Shown here: piece by piece, positions 8,599-17,127 of the stretch | Position numbering within the stretch: position 1 is the first letter of the stretch | How the letters are laid out: every line of letters begins with the position of its first letter | Assembly: GCF_006439395.2 (NCBI RefSeq) | Contig: NZ_CP083950.1 | Coordinates: forward strand, 2,108,001 to 2,172,000 | Direction of reading: 5' to 3' | Length of the DNA: 64,000 nucleotides | Origin: Mesorhizobium sp. B4-1-4 | Lineage (GTDB): Bacteria; Pseudomonadota; Alphaproteobacteria; Rhizobiales; Rhizobiaceae | Position numbers and translations under genes: made by a program | The notes under the pieces: model-generated | The model's input: only the letters and a program-made list of their open reading frames with translations | Databases searched by the model: none | Told to the model about the DNA's origin: nothing

Positions 8599-10008
8599 AT
8601 GAGCAAAGACCCCATCCATATCATCGGCGGCGGCCTCGCAGGTTCCGAAGCCGCCTGGCAAGCAGCGCAGGCCGGCGTTCCCGTCATCCTGCACGAGATG
8701 CGCCCGGTTCGCGGCACCGACGCGCACAAGACCGATGGGCTGGCCGAGCTCGTCTGTTCCAATTCCTTCCGCTCCGATGACGCCGAGAACAACGCGGTCG
8801 GCCTGCTGCACGCTGAAATGCGACTGGCCGGATCCCTGATCATGAGCGCCGGCGACGCCAATCAAGTGCCGGCCGGCGGCGCATTGGCCGTCGACCGCGA
8901 CGGGTTCTCCGATACCGTGACGAAAAAGCTCGAGGCGCACCCGCTGATCACCATCCAGCGCGAGGAAGTGCCTGGCCTGCCGCCAGCGGACTGGGACCAG
9001 GCGATCATCGCCACCGGGCCGTTGACCGCGCCGTCGCTTGCCCAGTCAATCGCGGAAGCGACCGGGGCCGATGCACTCGCCTTCTTCGATGCCATCGCGC
9101 CGATCATCCACTTCGACACGATCGACATGGAGACCTGCTGGTTCCAGTCGCGCTACGACAAGGTCGGGCCAGGCGGCACCGGCAAGGACTACATCAATTG
9201 CCCAATGGACAAGGACCAATACCTCGCCTTCGTGCAGGCACTGGTCGACGGCCAGAAGACCGAATTCAAGCAGTGGGAAGGCACGCCCTATTTCGACGGC
9301 TGCCTGCCGATCGAGATCATGGCCGAACGCGGCGTCGAGACGCTGCGTTACGGGCCGATGAAGCCGATGGGCTTGACCAACGCGCACAATCCGACGGTGA
9401 AGGCCTACGCCGTGGTCCAGCTGCGGCAGGACAATGCGCTGGGCACGCTCTACAACATGGTCGGGTTCCAGACCAAGCTGAAGCACGCCGAACAGGTGCG
9501 CATCTTCCGCACCATTCCGGGCCTCGAAAACGCCGATTTCGCACGCCTGGGCGGCCTGCACCGCAACACCTACATCAATTCGCCGACCTTGCTCGACGGC
9601 TCGCTGCAGCTGAAGTCGCGGCTCGGCCTGCGCTTCGCCGGCCAGATCACCGGCTGCGAAGGCTATGTCGAAAGTGCCGCCATCGGCCTGCTCGCCGGCC
9701 GCTTCGCCGCCGCCGAGCGGCTCGGCCAAACACCGTCCCTGCCACCGCTTACCACGGCTTTCGGCGCCCTGCTCAACCACATCACCGGCGGCCATATCGT
9801 CTCCGACGACGAACCGGGCAAGCGTTCCTTCCAGCCGATGAACGTCAATTTCGGCCTGTTCCCGCCGGTCGAAGCACCCACGACCGAAGGCAAGCGCCTG
9901 CGCGGCAAGGACAAGACGGTCGCCAAACGCCATGCGATAACCTCGCGCGCGCTGGCTGATTGCCGGGAATGGCTTCGGTTGCCGGACCAGGCGCAGGCCG
10001 CGGAATGA
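8599..10008 (+). CDS. trmFO: tRNA (uracil-54-C5)-methyltransferase, folate/FAD-dependent
   Basis: TrmFO (Gid) makes ribothymidine at position 54 of tRNA using methylenetetrahydrofolate and FAD, in the cytoplasm. The dinucleotide-binding motif [11 protein letters not shown] begins near residue 9. Family landmarks follow: [31 protein letters not shown] and the C-terminal [13 protein letters not shown]. At 469 residues it is full length. The start at 8599 ([12 protein letters not shown]) is chosen over an upstream CTG/ATG frame because the flavin motif normally lies within ten residues of the N-terminus. Confidence 0.95.
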   Translation: MSKDPIHIIGGGLAGSEAAWQAAQAGVPVILHEMRPVRGTDAHKTDGLAELVCSNSFRSDDAENNAVGLLHAEMRLAGSLIMSAGDANQVPAGGALAVDRDGFSDTVTKKLEAHPLITIQREEVPGLPPADWDQAIIATGPLTAPSLAQSIAEATGADALAFFDAIAPIIHFDTIDMETCWFQSRYDKVGPGGTGKDYINCPMDKDQYLAFVQALVDGQKTEFKQWEGTPYFDGCLPIEIMAERGVETLRYGPMKPMGLTNAHNPTVKAYAVVQLRQDNALGTLYNMVGFQTKLKHAEQVRIFRTIPGLENADFARLGGLHRNTYINSPTLLDGSLQLKSRLGLRFAGQITGCEGYVESAAIGLLAGRFAAAERLGQTPSLPPLTTAFGALLNHITGGHIVSDDEPGKRSFQPMNVNFGLFPPVEAPTTEGKRLRGKDKTVAKRHAITSRALADCREWLRLPDQAQAAE

Positions 10009-10031
10009 AGCCCTAGGGTTGGACACTCGGC

Positions 10032-10058
10032 ATAGAGTAGGATATCATCCTACTCTAT
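10032..10058. promoter_or_regulatory. Perfect 12-bp inverted repeat, likely antitoxin operator
   Basis: ATAGAGTAGGAT (10032-10043) and its exact complement (10047-10058) are separated by three bases and end about 20 bases before the ParD-like start. Ribbon-helix-helix antitoxins repress their own promoter at such palindromes, so this is the probable operator. Confidence 0.65.
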
Positions 10059-10077
10059 ATTGACATGGAGCAATCCA

Positions 10078-10368
10078 GTGGAATCCGCCGAGAAACTGTC
10101 CATCACCGTCACGCCAGCCATGGCGCGCATGATCCGCGAGAAGGTCGAGGATGGCTCCTTCGGCTCCGCGAGTGAAGTCATCCGCGCAGCGTTGCGGGCC
10201 TTCCAACGTGAGGAAGAAGAGCATGCCGAACGCATGGCTTCGATCAGGGCGCGCGTGAAGGCATCGCTCGAGGACAAGAGGCCGACTCTCTCAGGAGAAG
10301 AGGTTCGTGCCCACCTTCAAGGGCTGTTTGCCGAGAATACGAGCCCCGACCATGATTCAGCGACATGA
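10078..10368 (+). CDS. ParD-like ribbon-helix-helix antitoxin, apparently orphan
   Basis: A 96-residue protein. The N-terminal ribbon-helix-helix (KLSITVTPAMARMIREKV, then GSFGSASEVIRAALRAF) matches CC2985/ParD-type antitoxins. The charged C-terminal half would bind a ParE toxin. The GTG at 10078 is preferred: GGAG lies seven bases upstream. No ParE gene follows; the position normally held by the toxin has only a 27-codon frame from 10352, and the next gene is a Tdi1-like protein. A perfect palindrome lies in its promoter. DNA-binding role inferred from the family. Confidence 0.8.
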   Translation: MESAEKLSITVTPAMARMIREKVEDGSFGSASEVIRAALRAFQREEEEHAERMASIRARVKASLEDKRPTLSGEEVRAHLQGLFAENTSPDHDSAT

Positions 10369-10397
10369 GATTGACTACCGCCAAAGCGCGAGGTCCC

Positions 10398-10880
10398 ATG
10401 AGCGGCATCTGGCGAGACGTAGCTTTCCAATTTGAACCCGATGTCGCGCTGGCGACGGCGAAAGCGTGGTCGTGGCTTTTGCCAGAGCCTTGGACCCCTC
10501 TCGTCTGCTCAATGGTGGGAGGCATGTTTGTCATGCGGCCGAACAACGAGGTTCATTGGCTGGACACCGGGACGGGCTTGGTCGAACGGGTGGCTCGGAG
10601 CGCGACGGATTTTGAGGAGATTATCAGGACTGCTCCTGATCTGGTTGACGAATGGTTCCTTCCGCCGCTTGTCGAACGCCTTCACGCCGCGGGCAAGAAG
10701 CCCAAGGCGGGAGAATGCTACGGCTTCACCATCTTGCCTGTCTTCGCTGAGGGAAAATTCGACGTAGACAACATGTTCGTGACTCCGGTCAGCGAGCAAT
10801 TCGTCGGCATGGCGAACGTTCACCGCCAGTTGAACGAATTGCCCGATAGTTCGAGGGTGCGGATCAAGGTCGTCGACTAG
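10398..10880 (+). CDS. Tdi1/DUF1851 immunity-type protein
   Basis: A 160-residue cytoplasmic protein. Central strands read GGMFVMRPNNEVHWLDTGTG, the pattern of the DUF1851 (T6SS immunity Tdi1 C-terminal) family, followed by a helical segment and a final beta strand. The start at 10398 has GAGG four bases upstream; the frame is open to an earlier ATG at 10365. Family members neutralise polymorphic or T6SS toxins, but no effector gene adjoins it here, so it may be an orphan immunity gene. It follows the antitoxin gene by 29 bases and may be co-transcribed. Confidence 0.6.
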   Translation: MSGIWRDVAFQFEPDVALATAKAWSWLLPEPWTPLVCSMVGGMFVMRPNNEVHWLDTGTGLVERVARSATDFEEIIRTAPDLVDEWFLPPLVERLHAAGKKPKAGECYGFTILPVFAEGKFDVDNMFVTPVSEQFVGMANVHRQLNELPDSSRVRIKVVD

Positions 10881-10888
10881 GTTTGTAC

Positions 10889-11545
10889 CTACTCCGCCGG
10901 CTCGGCGGCCGCACTTGGCAACCCCGGCTTGCCCGCCTCTTTCGGATTTCGCCTCACATAGGCCGCCTTCAGCGTCTCGGAGGTGTCGCGCGAGCCGTCA
11001 TGGCTCCAGCCGGGCGGCTTGATCAGATAGTTGAGGCGGTCGCTCAGCGTCAGCCCGGGCGCAAGCGCATCCCTGAACATGCCGATCCATTCGTGGAACG
11101 CCACCTTCAGCGGATTGAAGGTGCCGATATTCTTGACGATGCCGTAGCGCGGCCGGTCTTCCTCCAGCTCCTCGACGAAGGTGCCGAACATGCGGTCCCA
11201 GATGATCAGCGTGCCGGCGAAATTGGCATCGAGATAGCGCGGATTGGTGGCGTGGTGGACGCGGTGGTGCGAGGGCGTGTTGAAAATGAATTCGAACCAG
11301 CCCCACATCTTGCCGATGGCCTCGGTGTGGATCCAGAACTGCCAGACCAGGTTGAAGCCGAAGGTGAAGGCGATCACCGCCGGATGGAAGCCGAGCAGCA
11401 CCAGCGGCGCCTGCAGCACGAACATGAAGGTGAACAGGCCGGTCCAGCTCTGCCTGAGCGCCGTCGACAGGTTGTAGTGCTGGCTGGAATGGTGGTTGAC
11501 GTGCTCGGCCCACACCCAGCGCACCCGGTGCGCGATGCGGTGATA
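10889..11545 (-). pseudogene. Sterol desaturase/fatty acid hydroxylase, 5' half missing
   Basis: About 218 residues of a fatty acid hydroxylase superfamily protein. All three histidine boxes are present: HRIAH, HVNHH and HRVHH. The N-terminal membrane half (usually 90-120 residues) is absent: homology begins at TAT 11545-11543, a few codons after an in-frame TAA at 11566-11564. The first candidate start (GTG 11524) falls after box one. I infer a deletion or rearrangement at about 11546-11570; a short protein from 11524 would be unlikely to work. Confidence 0.75.
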
Positions 11546-11572
11546 GACGGCTGGGCCGACTCCTTAACACGA

Positions 11573-11588
11573 TTGACGTTTACGTCAA
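11573..11588. promoter_or_regulatory. LiuR-like palindrome TTGACGTTTACGTCAA
   Basis: A 16-base symmetric sequence with arms TTGACG/CGTCAA, resembling binding sites of the MerR-type regulator LiuR of branched-chain amino acid degradation. It lies at the break upstream of the beheaded desaturase and overlaps the stop of the phytoene-synthase-like gene. It may be a leftover of a promoter joined by the rearrangement. Confidence 0.4.
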
Positions 11589-12433
11589 AGTGCCGGCCAG
11601 CCCCTGCTCGCGCGCCGCAACAGCAACCAATGCCGGCGCAACGCAGACAGCCGTACGACGCCATCAAGCGGTGAACGGCGCAAGCCCTCCATCTTGTCGA
11701 GATAGGCACGCGACAGGACCAGGGGCAGAAAGGCCGGGCGCAACGACACCGGCAGCGCCGCGGCGCCCTGTTCGAAGGCGGAAAGGTGTTCGCGCGCCAG
11801 CGCTCTCATCGCCGCCACGGCGCGCTGTGCACCCGGCCCGCCATCGCCGGCAACAAATTCCTCTGGCGACGACCCCGCCGCCGCCAGGATGTCGACCGGG
11901 ATGAAACACTGCCCGCGCTTGCGATGCAGCGGCAACAGAAGCAGCAGGCCGGTCATTGCCTGCGCGCAGCCTGCCCGGCCCGCCAGTTCGGCAAACCGGG
12001 GCGCCTCGACGGGATCAAGCACCATCGCCGCAAGCTGGATCAGCGCCGCGGCCGTCTCGCCGCAATAGCCTTCGATATCGGTGCGCGACGGCATCGGATC
12101 GTCGTACAGGTCGAATATGCGGGCTTCGAGCATGTTCTCGAAGGCCAGTTTCGGTAGTTTGAACGCGGCAATGGTAGCGTTCAAGGCTTCGGCGACGGGG
12201 TGACCGGCGCCAGCCTCGCCGCCGGCGGCTATGACATCGCGCCACCATTGCAGCCGCACCTCACCGGGCAGCGGCTCGTGGATGCGGTCGCGTATGCTCG
12301 CGATCTCGGCATTGAAGGCATAAAGCGAAACCAGCGCGTCGCGCTTGTCGGCAGGCGCATAGAGCGCGCTGAGATAGCGGTCGCGGTCGGCGGCGCGCAC
12401 CGCGCTCATGACGATCTCAATGTTTTGCGGCAT
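11585..12433 (-). CDS. Squalene/phytoene synthase family protein, NDUFAF6-like
   Basis: A 282-residue all-helical isoprenoid-synthase-fold protein. It lacks the first aspartate-rich DxxxD motif of true squalene or phytoene synthases; the equivalent region reads YAFNAEIASIRDRI. That is typical of the NDUFAF6 branch, whose mitochondrial members assist respiratory complex I assembly. The next gene upstream is an NDUFAF3-like gene, which supports this reading over carotenoid synthesis. The start codon is one base before the preceding stop region, so the two are tightly coupled. Confidence 0.8.
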   Translation of the reverse strand: MPQNIEIVMSAVRAADRDRYLSALYAPADKRDALVSLYAFNAEIASIRDRIHEPLPGEVRLQWWRDVIAAGGEAGAGHPVAEALNATIAAFKLPKLAFENMLEARIFDLYDDPMPSRTDIEGYCGETAAALIQLAAMVLDPVEAPRFAELAGRAGCAQAMTGLLLLLPLHRKRGQCFIPVDILAAAGSSPEEFVAGDGGPGAQRAVAAMRALAREHLSAFEQGAAALPVSLRPAFLPLVLSRAYLDKMEGLRRSPLDGVVRLSALRRHWLLLRRASRGWPAL

Positions 12434-12434
12434 G

Positions 12435-12830
12435 TCAGTCGACGGCGATGAGCGCGGCGGCCACGGCGCGGTCCTCGGCCAGAAGCACGTTGTAGGTCCG
12501 CACCGCCGCCCCCGTCGACATCGGATCGGACGCGATACCTGCCTCTTTCAGCGTAGCACGCAGCTGCGCCGGCAATGGCCGGAGATCTCTGCCCATGCCG
12601 ATCAGCAGTATCTCGATCTTGTCCGCTTCAGCCAGAAGCTTATCGAAATCCGCCACCGTCAGCGCCAGGGGATCCGCCGGCTCCCAGCCGTGGATGCCGG
12701 ATGGCAGGCACAGCAGCGAGCCGCGATGCGACATATCGGCAAAGCGAAACCCGCCATTACCATAGGCCTCGATCGGGGCGCGGCCGGGGAAATGCGCCTC
12801 GCGGATGACGATGCCTTTGCCGGTCACCAT
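12435..12830 (-). CDS. Mth938-like (NDUFAF3-type) domain protein
   Basis: A 131-residue single-domain protein of the Mth938/DUF498 family, the bacterial relatives of the complex I assembly factor NDUFAF3. Its pattern is an N-terminal strand pair, the segment GNGGFRFADMSHRGSLLCLPSG, then EILLIGMGRDLRPLP and a C-terminal STGAAVRTYNVLLAE. It lies 25 bases after secDF and directly before the NDUFAF6-like gene. Confidence 0.85.
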   Translation of the reverse strand: MVTGKGIVIREAHFPGRAPIEAYGNGGFRFADMSHRGSLLCLPSGIHGWEPADPLALTVADFDKLLAEADKIEILLIGMGRDLRPLPAQLRATLKEAGIASDPMSTGAAVRTYNVLLAEDRAVAAALIAVD

Positions 12831-12855
12831 TCTGTCACCCCTTCGGGGCCGCGCG

Positions 12856-15405
12856 TCAGGTCGCGACCGCCTTGCCGCCGCTGACCGGCTTCTCCTCGTC
12901 GGCCGAAGCCTGCGGCCGCAGCTTGAACAGGATCAGCAGCGGTGCGGCAATGAAGATCGACGAATAGGTGCCGAAGACAACGCCGAACAGCATCGCCAAG
13001 GTGAACGAGCGGATCACCTCGCCACCGAACAACACCAGCGCGAGCAGCGCCAAGCTGGTCGTCACAGAGGTCAACGTCGTTCTCGACAGCGTCTCGTTGA
13101 TGGCGTTGTTCAATAGCTGCGGCAACGGCATCTTCTTGTATTTTCGCAGATCTTCTCGAACGCGGTCGTAGACCACGATCGTGTCGTTCAACGAATAGCC
13201 GATGATGGTCAGGATCGCCGCCAGCGATGATTGATTGAACTCCAGCCCGGAGATGACGAAGAAGCCGATCGTCATGACCACGTCGTGCACGGTCGCGACG
13301 ATAGCGCCAACCGCGAACTGCCATTCGAACCGGAACCAGACATAGACCAGGATGCCGACAAGCGCGACCAGCATGGCGATCGTGCCTTGCTTTGCGAGTT
13401 CGCCCGATACGGTCGGCCCGACGACCTCGACGCGACGGAAGTCGTAGTTGTCTTGCAGTTCGCCGCGAACCTTGTCGATCACCGTCTGCTCGGCGTTTTC
13501 GCCGCCGCCCTGGGTGCCGACGCGGATCAGGACGTCGTTGGGAGCGCCGAACTGCTGCACCTGCACTTCGCCGATATTGAGCTCCGACAGTCTGCTGCGG
13601 ATATCGCCGAGATTGGCGTCACCGCTCTTGGACTGCACCTCGATCAGCGAGCCGCCCTTGAAGTCGATGCCGTAATTGATGTCGACCGTAAAGAACAGCA
13701 CGACCGACAGGATCGACAGCGCACTCGACAGCGCGAATGTCCACCGTCGGATGCCCATGAAAGGGATCTTCGTGCCGGGCGGAATGAAGGTCACCGGCGC
13801 CCGAGGCAGTTCCTTGGGCCGGGCGCGGCGCAGCCAGATCGACACCAGCATTCGGGTGAAGGTGAACGCGGTGAACACCGTGGTCAGGATGCCGATGGCA
13901 TAGGTGATGGCAAAGCCCTTGACGGGCCCGGTGCCGAGATAGAACAGCACCACCGTTGCGATCAGCGAGGTGACGTTGGAATCGACGATCGTCGCCAGCG
14001 CCTTGGAAAACCCGGTATCGATCGCCTGGATCACCGAGCGGCCGTTGCGTCGCTCCTCTCGGATACGTTCGTAGATCAGCACGTTGGAATCGACCGCCAT
14101 GCCGATGGTGAGCACGATACCGGCGATACCGGGCAAGGTCAGCGTCGCGCCGAGCAGCGACAGCAGTCCGACAATCATCGCCACGTGCACCGCCAGCGCG
14201 ATGTTGGCGAGGAAGCCGAGGAACCCGTAGGCGACGAACATGAAGGCAACGACGAGGATCGAACCGATGATGCCCGCGACCTTGCCGGCATGAATCGAGT
14301 CCTGGCCGAGGCCCGGACCCACGGTGCGTTCTTCGATGACCGTCAACGTCGCCGGCAGCGCACCGGCGCGCAGAAGCACGGCCAGGTCATTGGCGCTCTG
14401 GGCGGTGAAATTGCCGGAGATCTGGCCGGTGCCGCCAAGGATCGGTTCGCGGATCTGCGGCGCCGAAATCACCTGGTTGTCGAGGATGATGGCGAACAGC
14501 TTGCCCACATTCTGCGCGGTGGCCTGGCCGAAGCGGGCAGCACCCTTCGAATCGAAGCGGAACGACACCACCGGTTCGTTGTTTTGCGAATTGTATGTCG
14601 CTTGCGCGTCGACCAGGTTCTCGCCCGAAACGATGACGCGGTTTTCGATCAGATACGGAACCGGCGGATCATCCTGCGAATAAAGCACCGTCGAGCCGGC
14701 GGGCGGGCGGCCCTTGAGCGCGTCCTGCACCGGCATCGACTGGTCGACCATCTGGAAGGTCAGCTTTGCAGTCTGGCCGAGGATTTCCTTCAGCCGCTGC
14801 GGATCCTGCAGGCCCGGCACCTGCACAAGGATGCGATCCTCGCCTTGCCGCTGCACGATAGGCTCGGTCGTGCCGAGTTCGTTGACGCGGCGTCCGACCA
14901 CCTCGATCGACTGCGCCAATGCGGTCGAGGTGCGATATTTGATGCCGGCGTCGGTGACGGTGAACTTCAGCAGGCCGGGCTCGGAATCGTCCAGCGACAT
15001 TTCCTGGATGGAACCGCCGGAGAACAGGCCAGCGGCAACCGGGTCGGTCAGCGACTTCAATGCCTTCTTGGCGGCATCGAGTTGGGCCGGGTCCGTGATG
15101 CGGACCTGCAGGGTCCGCCCCGTTCCACCAAGGCCGGTATAGCCGATCTTGGCGTCGCGCAGCAGCGTCCGGATTTCATCGCGCGCCGTCTCGAGCCGAT
15201 CCTTGATCAGGTCGTTCTGGTTCATCTCGAGCAGGATGTGCGAGCCGCCCTGCAGGTCGAGGCCAAGTGTCATCTGCCGCTTCGGCACCCAGTTGGGGAG
15301 CTGGGCCAATGTGCTTGCGGGAATGAGATTGGGCGCGGCGAGGACCACTGTGGCGGCCACGGCCAGCCAGATCAGGATCATCTTGAAGCGCGAAAAATAG
15401 AGCAT
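12856..15405 (-). CDS. secDF: SecDF fusion, protein export membrane protein
   Basis: An 849-residue fusion of SecD (about 1-530) and SecF (about 545-849). Together with YajC and SecYEG it uses proton flow to pull proteins through the inner membrane. SecD shows the N-terminal KRQMTLGLDLQGG motif, a large periplasmic domain and VLTIGMAVDSNVLIYERIRE in its fourth helix. SecF shows DFKGG and TIIGYSLNDTIVVYDRVRE. Twelve membrane segments are expected. yajC lies just upstream on the same strand. Fusion of the two subunits is common in rhizobia. Confidence 0.97.
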   Translation of the reverse strand: MLYFSRFKMILIWLAVAATVVLAAPNLIPASTLAQLPNWVPKRQMTLGLDLQGGSHILLEMNQNDLIKDRLETARDEIRTLLRDAKIGYTGLGGTGRTLQVRITDPAQLDAAKKALKSLTDPVAAGLFSGGSIQEMSLDDSEPGLLKFTVTDAGIKYRTSTALAQSIEVVGRRVNELGTTEPIVQRQGEDRILVQVPGLQDPQRLKEILGQTAKLTFQMVDQSMPVQDALKGRPPAGSTVLYSQDDPPVPYLIENRVIVSGENLVDAQATYNSQNNEPVVSFRFDSKGAARFGQATAQNVGKLFAIILDNQVISAPQIREPILGGTGQISGNFTAQSANDLAVLLRAGALPATLTVIEERTVGPGLGQDSIHAGKVAGIIGSILVVAFMFVAYGFLGFLANIALAVHVAMIVGLLSLLGATLTLPGIAGIVLTIGMAVDSNVLIYERIREERRNGRSVIQAIDTGFSKALATIVDSNVTSLIATVVLFYLGTGPVKGFAITYAIGILTTVFTAFTFTRMLVSIWLRRARPKELPRAPVTFIPPGTKIPFMGIRRWTFALSSALSILSVVLFFTVDINYGIDFKGGSLIEVQSKSGDANLGDIRSRLSELNIGEVQVQQFGAPNDVLIRVGTQGGGENAEQTVIDKVRGELQDNYDFRRVEVVGPTVSGELAKQGTIAMLVALVGILVYVWFRFEWQFAVGAIVATVHDVVMTIGFFVISGLEFNQSSLAAILTIIGYSLNDTIVVYDRVREDLRKYKKMPLPQLLNNAINETLSRTTLTSVTTSLALLALVLFGGEVIRSFTLAMLFGVVFGTYSSIFIAAPLLILFKLRPQASADEEKPVSGGKAVAT

Positions 15406-15456
15406 ATGGCGTCGTCCGTCCGAGCGTACCCGCGGATCACTCCGCCTGGAATTGGA

Positions 15457-15798
15457 TTATTTCTTGGCGTTCTGGTTGGCTACCGGCTCGCCCTTGACGC
15501 GCACGTCGGCGATCGTCGAGCGCAGCGCCGTCACCTTGGTGCCACCGCCAAGGTCGATCTCGAGTTCGTTGTCGTCGATCACCTTCGTCACCTTGCCGAC
15601 GAAACCGCCGCCGGTGACGACCGTGTCGCCGCGACGGACCGCCGCCAGCATCTCGCCACGCTTCTTCAGCTGCGTGCGCTGCGGGCGGATGATCAGAAAA
15701 TACATGATTACGAAAATCAGGACAAACGGCAAAATGCTGATGAACATATCGGGAGAGGCGCCGCCAATGCCTTGGGCGTATGCCGGTGTCACGAACAT
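15457..15798 (-). CDS. yajC: Preprotein translocase subunit YajC
   Basis: A 113-residue accessory subunit of the SecDF-YajC complex. It has one membrane helix (ISILPFVLIFVIMYFLIIRP, about residues 20-39) and a cytoplasmic domain with GDTVVTGGGFVGKVTKV. The start at 15798 follows AGGAGT by six bases and excludes a 41-codon upstream extension. It is 51 bases upstream of secDF in the same operon. Confidence 0.95.
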   Translation of the reverse strand: MFVTPAYAQGIGGASPDMFISILPFVLIFVIMYFLIIRPQRTQLKKRGEMLAAVRRGDTVVTGGGFVGKVTKVIDDNELEIDLGGGTKVTALRSTIADVRVKGEPVANQNAKK

Positions 15799-15953
15799 CA
15801 AGGTACTCCTGAATTTTGAAAAACGGCCGCCAAACCGAATGCAGTGAAAATTTGGCGGCCCCGCGAAATTTGGCCGAAATATAGTCGGTAACGTTGTCAA
15901 TGCAACTGCGCGGCCGGGCAAATCGGCTGCTTTTCCGGCCTGTTTAGCCGTGT

Positions 15954-16007
15954 TAGAGCAGGATCGCGAAAAGCGCGAGCCGGTTTTCGGAAAAGATTAC
16001 GCTCGAA
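15954..16007. repeat. Rhizobial palindromic intergenic repeat
   Basis: This block starts TAGAGCAGGATCGCGAAAAG and ends with GATTACGCTC. It resembles the widespread Rhizobiales palindrome built around GCGGTTTTCGG flanked by GAGCATGAT/ATCATGCTC. It sits in the divergent yajC/DUF815 intergenic region. Confidence 0.55.
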
Positions 16008-16093
16008 CAAATGGTTGCACGCAGTTTCGCAACCGCCGGAAGCGAACGGGTCCCACCTGCCCGACCCAAAGAGACGAACCAAGAAGACCCGAA

Positions 16094-16969
16094 ATGACCG
16101 ACAGCACCATCGACGCCCTCAACGAGAAACTTGACCGCCTGATCGAGGCTGTCGGCCGCCTCGCCCCACCGCCAGTGCCTGAAACCGGCCTTGGCGAGGC
16201 CGATTGTTTCGTCTGGCAGGCCGATCCCGGCTATCTGGAGCCGGTGCGCAAGGTCAACCGCGTCGACATCGGCCTGATCCGTGGTGTCGATCGCGTCCGC
16301 GACATCCTTGTCGACAACACCGAACGCTTCGCCGCCGGCTTTGCCGCCAACAATGTGCTTTTGTGGGGCGCACGCGGCATGGGCAAATCGTCGCTGGTCA
16401 AGGCCGTGCATGCCGAAATCAACGCCAAGGCCAAGTCCGACCTGCCGCTCAAGCTGATCGAAATCCACCGCGAGGACATCGACACGCTGCCGAAGCTGAT
16501 GGGATTACTGAAGACCGCTCCCTTCCGCTTCATCCTGTTTTGCGACGACCTGTCCTTCGATCATGACGACACGTCCTACAAGTCGTTGAAGGCGGCGCTC
16601 GAAGGCGGCGTCGAGGGCCGCCCCGCCAACGTCATCTTCTACGCCACCTCGAACCGCCGCCACCTGCTGCCGCGCGACATGATCGACAACGAGCGCTCGA
16701 CCGCCATCAACCCGTCCGAAGCCGTCGAGGAAAAGGTTTCGCTGTCCGACCGTTTCGGCCTCTGGCTCGGCTTCCACAAATGCTCGCAGGACGAATATCT
16801 CGACATGATCAATGGCTATGCCAGCCATCATGGCCTCGACATCGACCCCGGGCAGCTTCGCGCCGAGGCGCTGGAATGGGCAACGACGCGCGGCAGCCGT
16901 TCGGGCCGAGTCGCCTGGCAGTTCACCCAGGACCTGGCCGGCCGGCTCGGCAAGCCATTGAAGGATTGA
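16094..16969 (+). CDS. DUF815 ATP-binding protein (AAA+ fold)
   Basis: A 291-residue P-loop protein. Walker A is GARGMGKSS near residue 95, Walker B is FILFCDDLSFD, and a sensor-like NVIFYATSNRRHLLPRD follows. The N-terminal 20 residues form a short coiled coil (IDALNEKLDRLIEAVGRL). DUF815 proteins are AAA+ ATPases of uncertain function. The start at 16094 is chosen because the upstream open frame runs through a repeat. It is divergent from yajC and convergent with the nlpD-like gene. Confidence 0.85.
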   Translation: MTDSTIDALNEKLDRLIEAVGRLAPPPVPETGLGEADCFVWQADPGYLEPVRKVNRVDIGLIRGVDRVRDILVDNTERFAAGFAANNVLLWGARGMGKSSLVKAVHAEINAKAKSDLPLKLIEIHREDIDTLPKLMGLLKTAPFRFILFCDDLSFDHDDTSYKSLKAALEGGVEGRPANVIFYATSNRRHLLPRDMIDNERSTAINPSEAVEEKVSLSDRFGLWLGFHKCSQDEYLDMINGYASHHGLDIDPGQLRAEALEWATTRGSRSGRVAWQFTQDLAGRLGKPLKD

Positions 16970-17045
16970 TCCATGTCGCCCGGGCGGGCTCGGTCTCGCG
17001 ATTATGACATGGGGGGAACAAAAAAGTTAAACCAGGAAACCAACT

Positions 17046-17074
17046 GAAAAAGCCCGCTCCTTGCGGAACGGGCT
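17046..17074 (-). terminator. Terminator after the nlpD-like gene
   Basis: On the minus strand a 10-bp stem (one G-U pair) with loop GCAA is followed by TTTTTC. It lies about 55 bases past the stop of the LysM/M23 gene. Confidence 0.8.
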
Positions 17075-17127
17075 GAGCCGGCGGGCCGGACTGGAGGTCA
17101 GACGGCCCGCAAATCGCTTTTTTTGTT

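Noticed and set aside
10352..10435. ParE toxin gene after the antitoxin
   Set aside because: The frame from 10352 has only 27 codons and no clear ParE motif; at most it is a relic.
11585..12433. Carotenoid or hopanoid biosynthesis gene
   Set aside because: The aspartate-rich motif of true squalene/phytoene synthases is missing and no partner pathway genes adjoin it.
13231..15819. An 862-codon plus-strand open frame opposite secDF and yajC
   Set aside because: It is a codon-bias shadow of the real minus-strand genes, very rich in Arg, Asp and His with no domain pattern.
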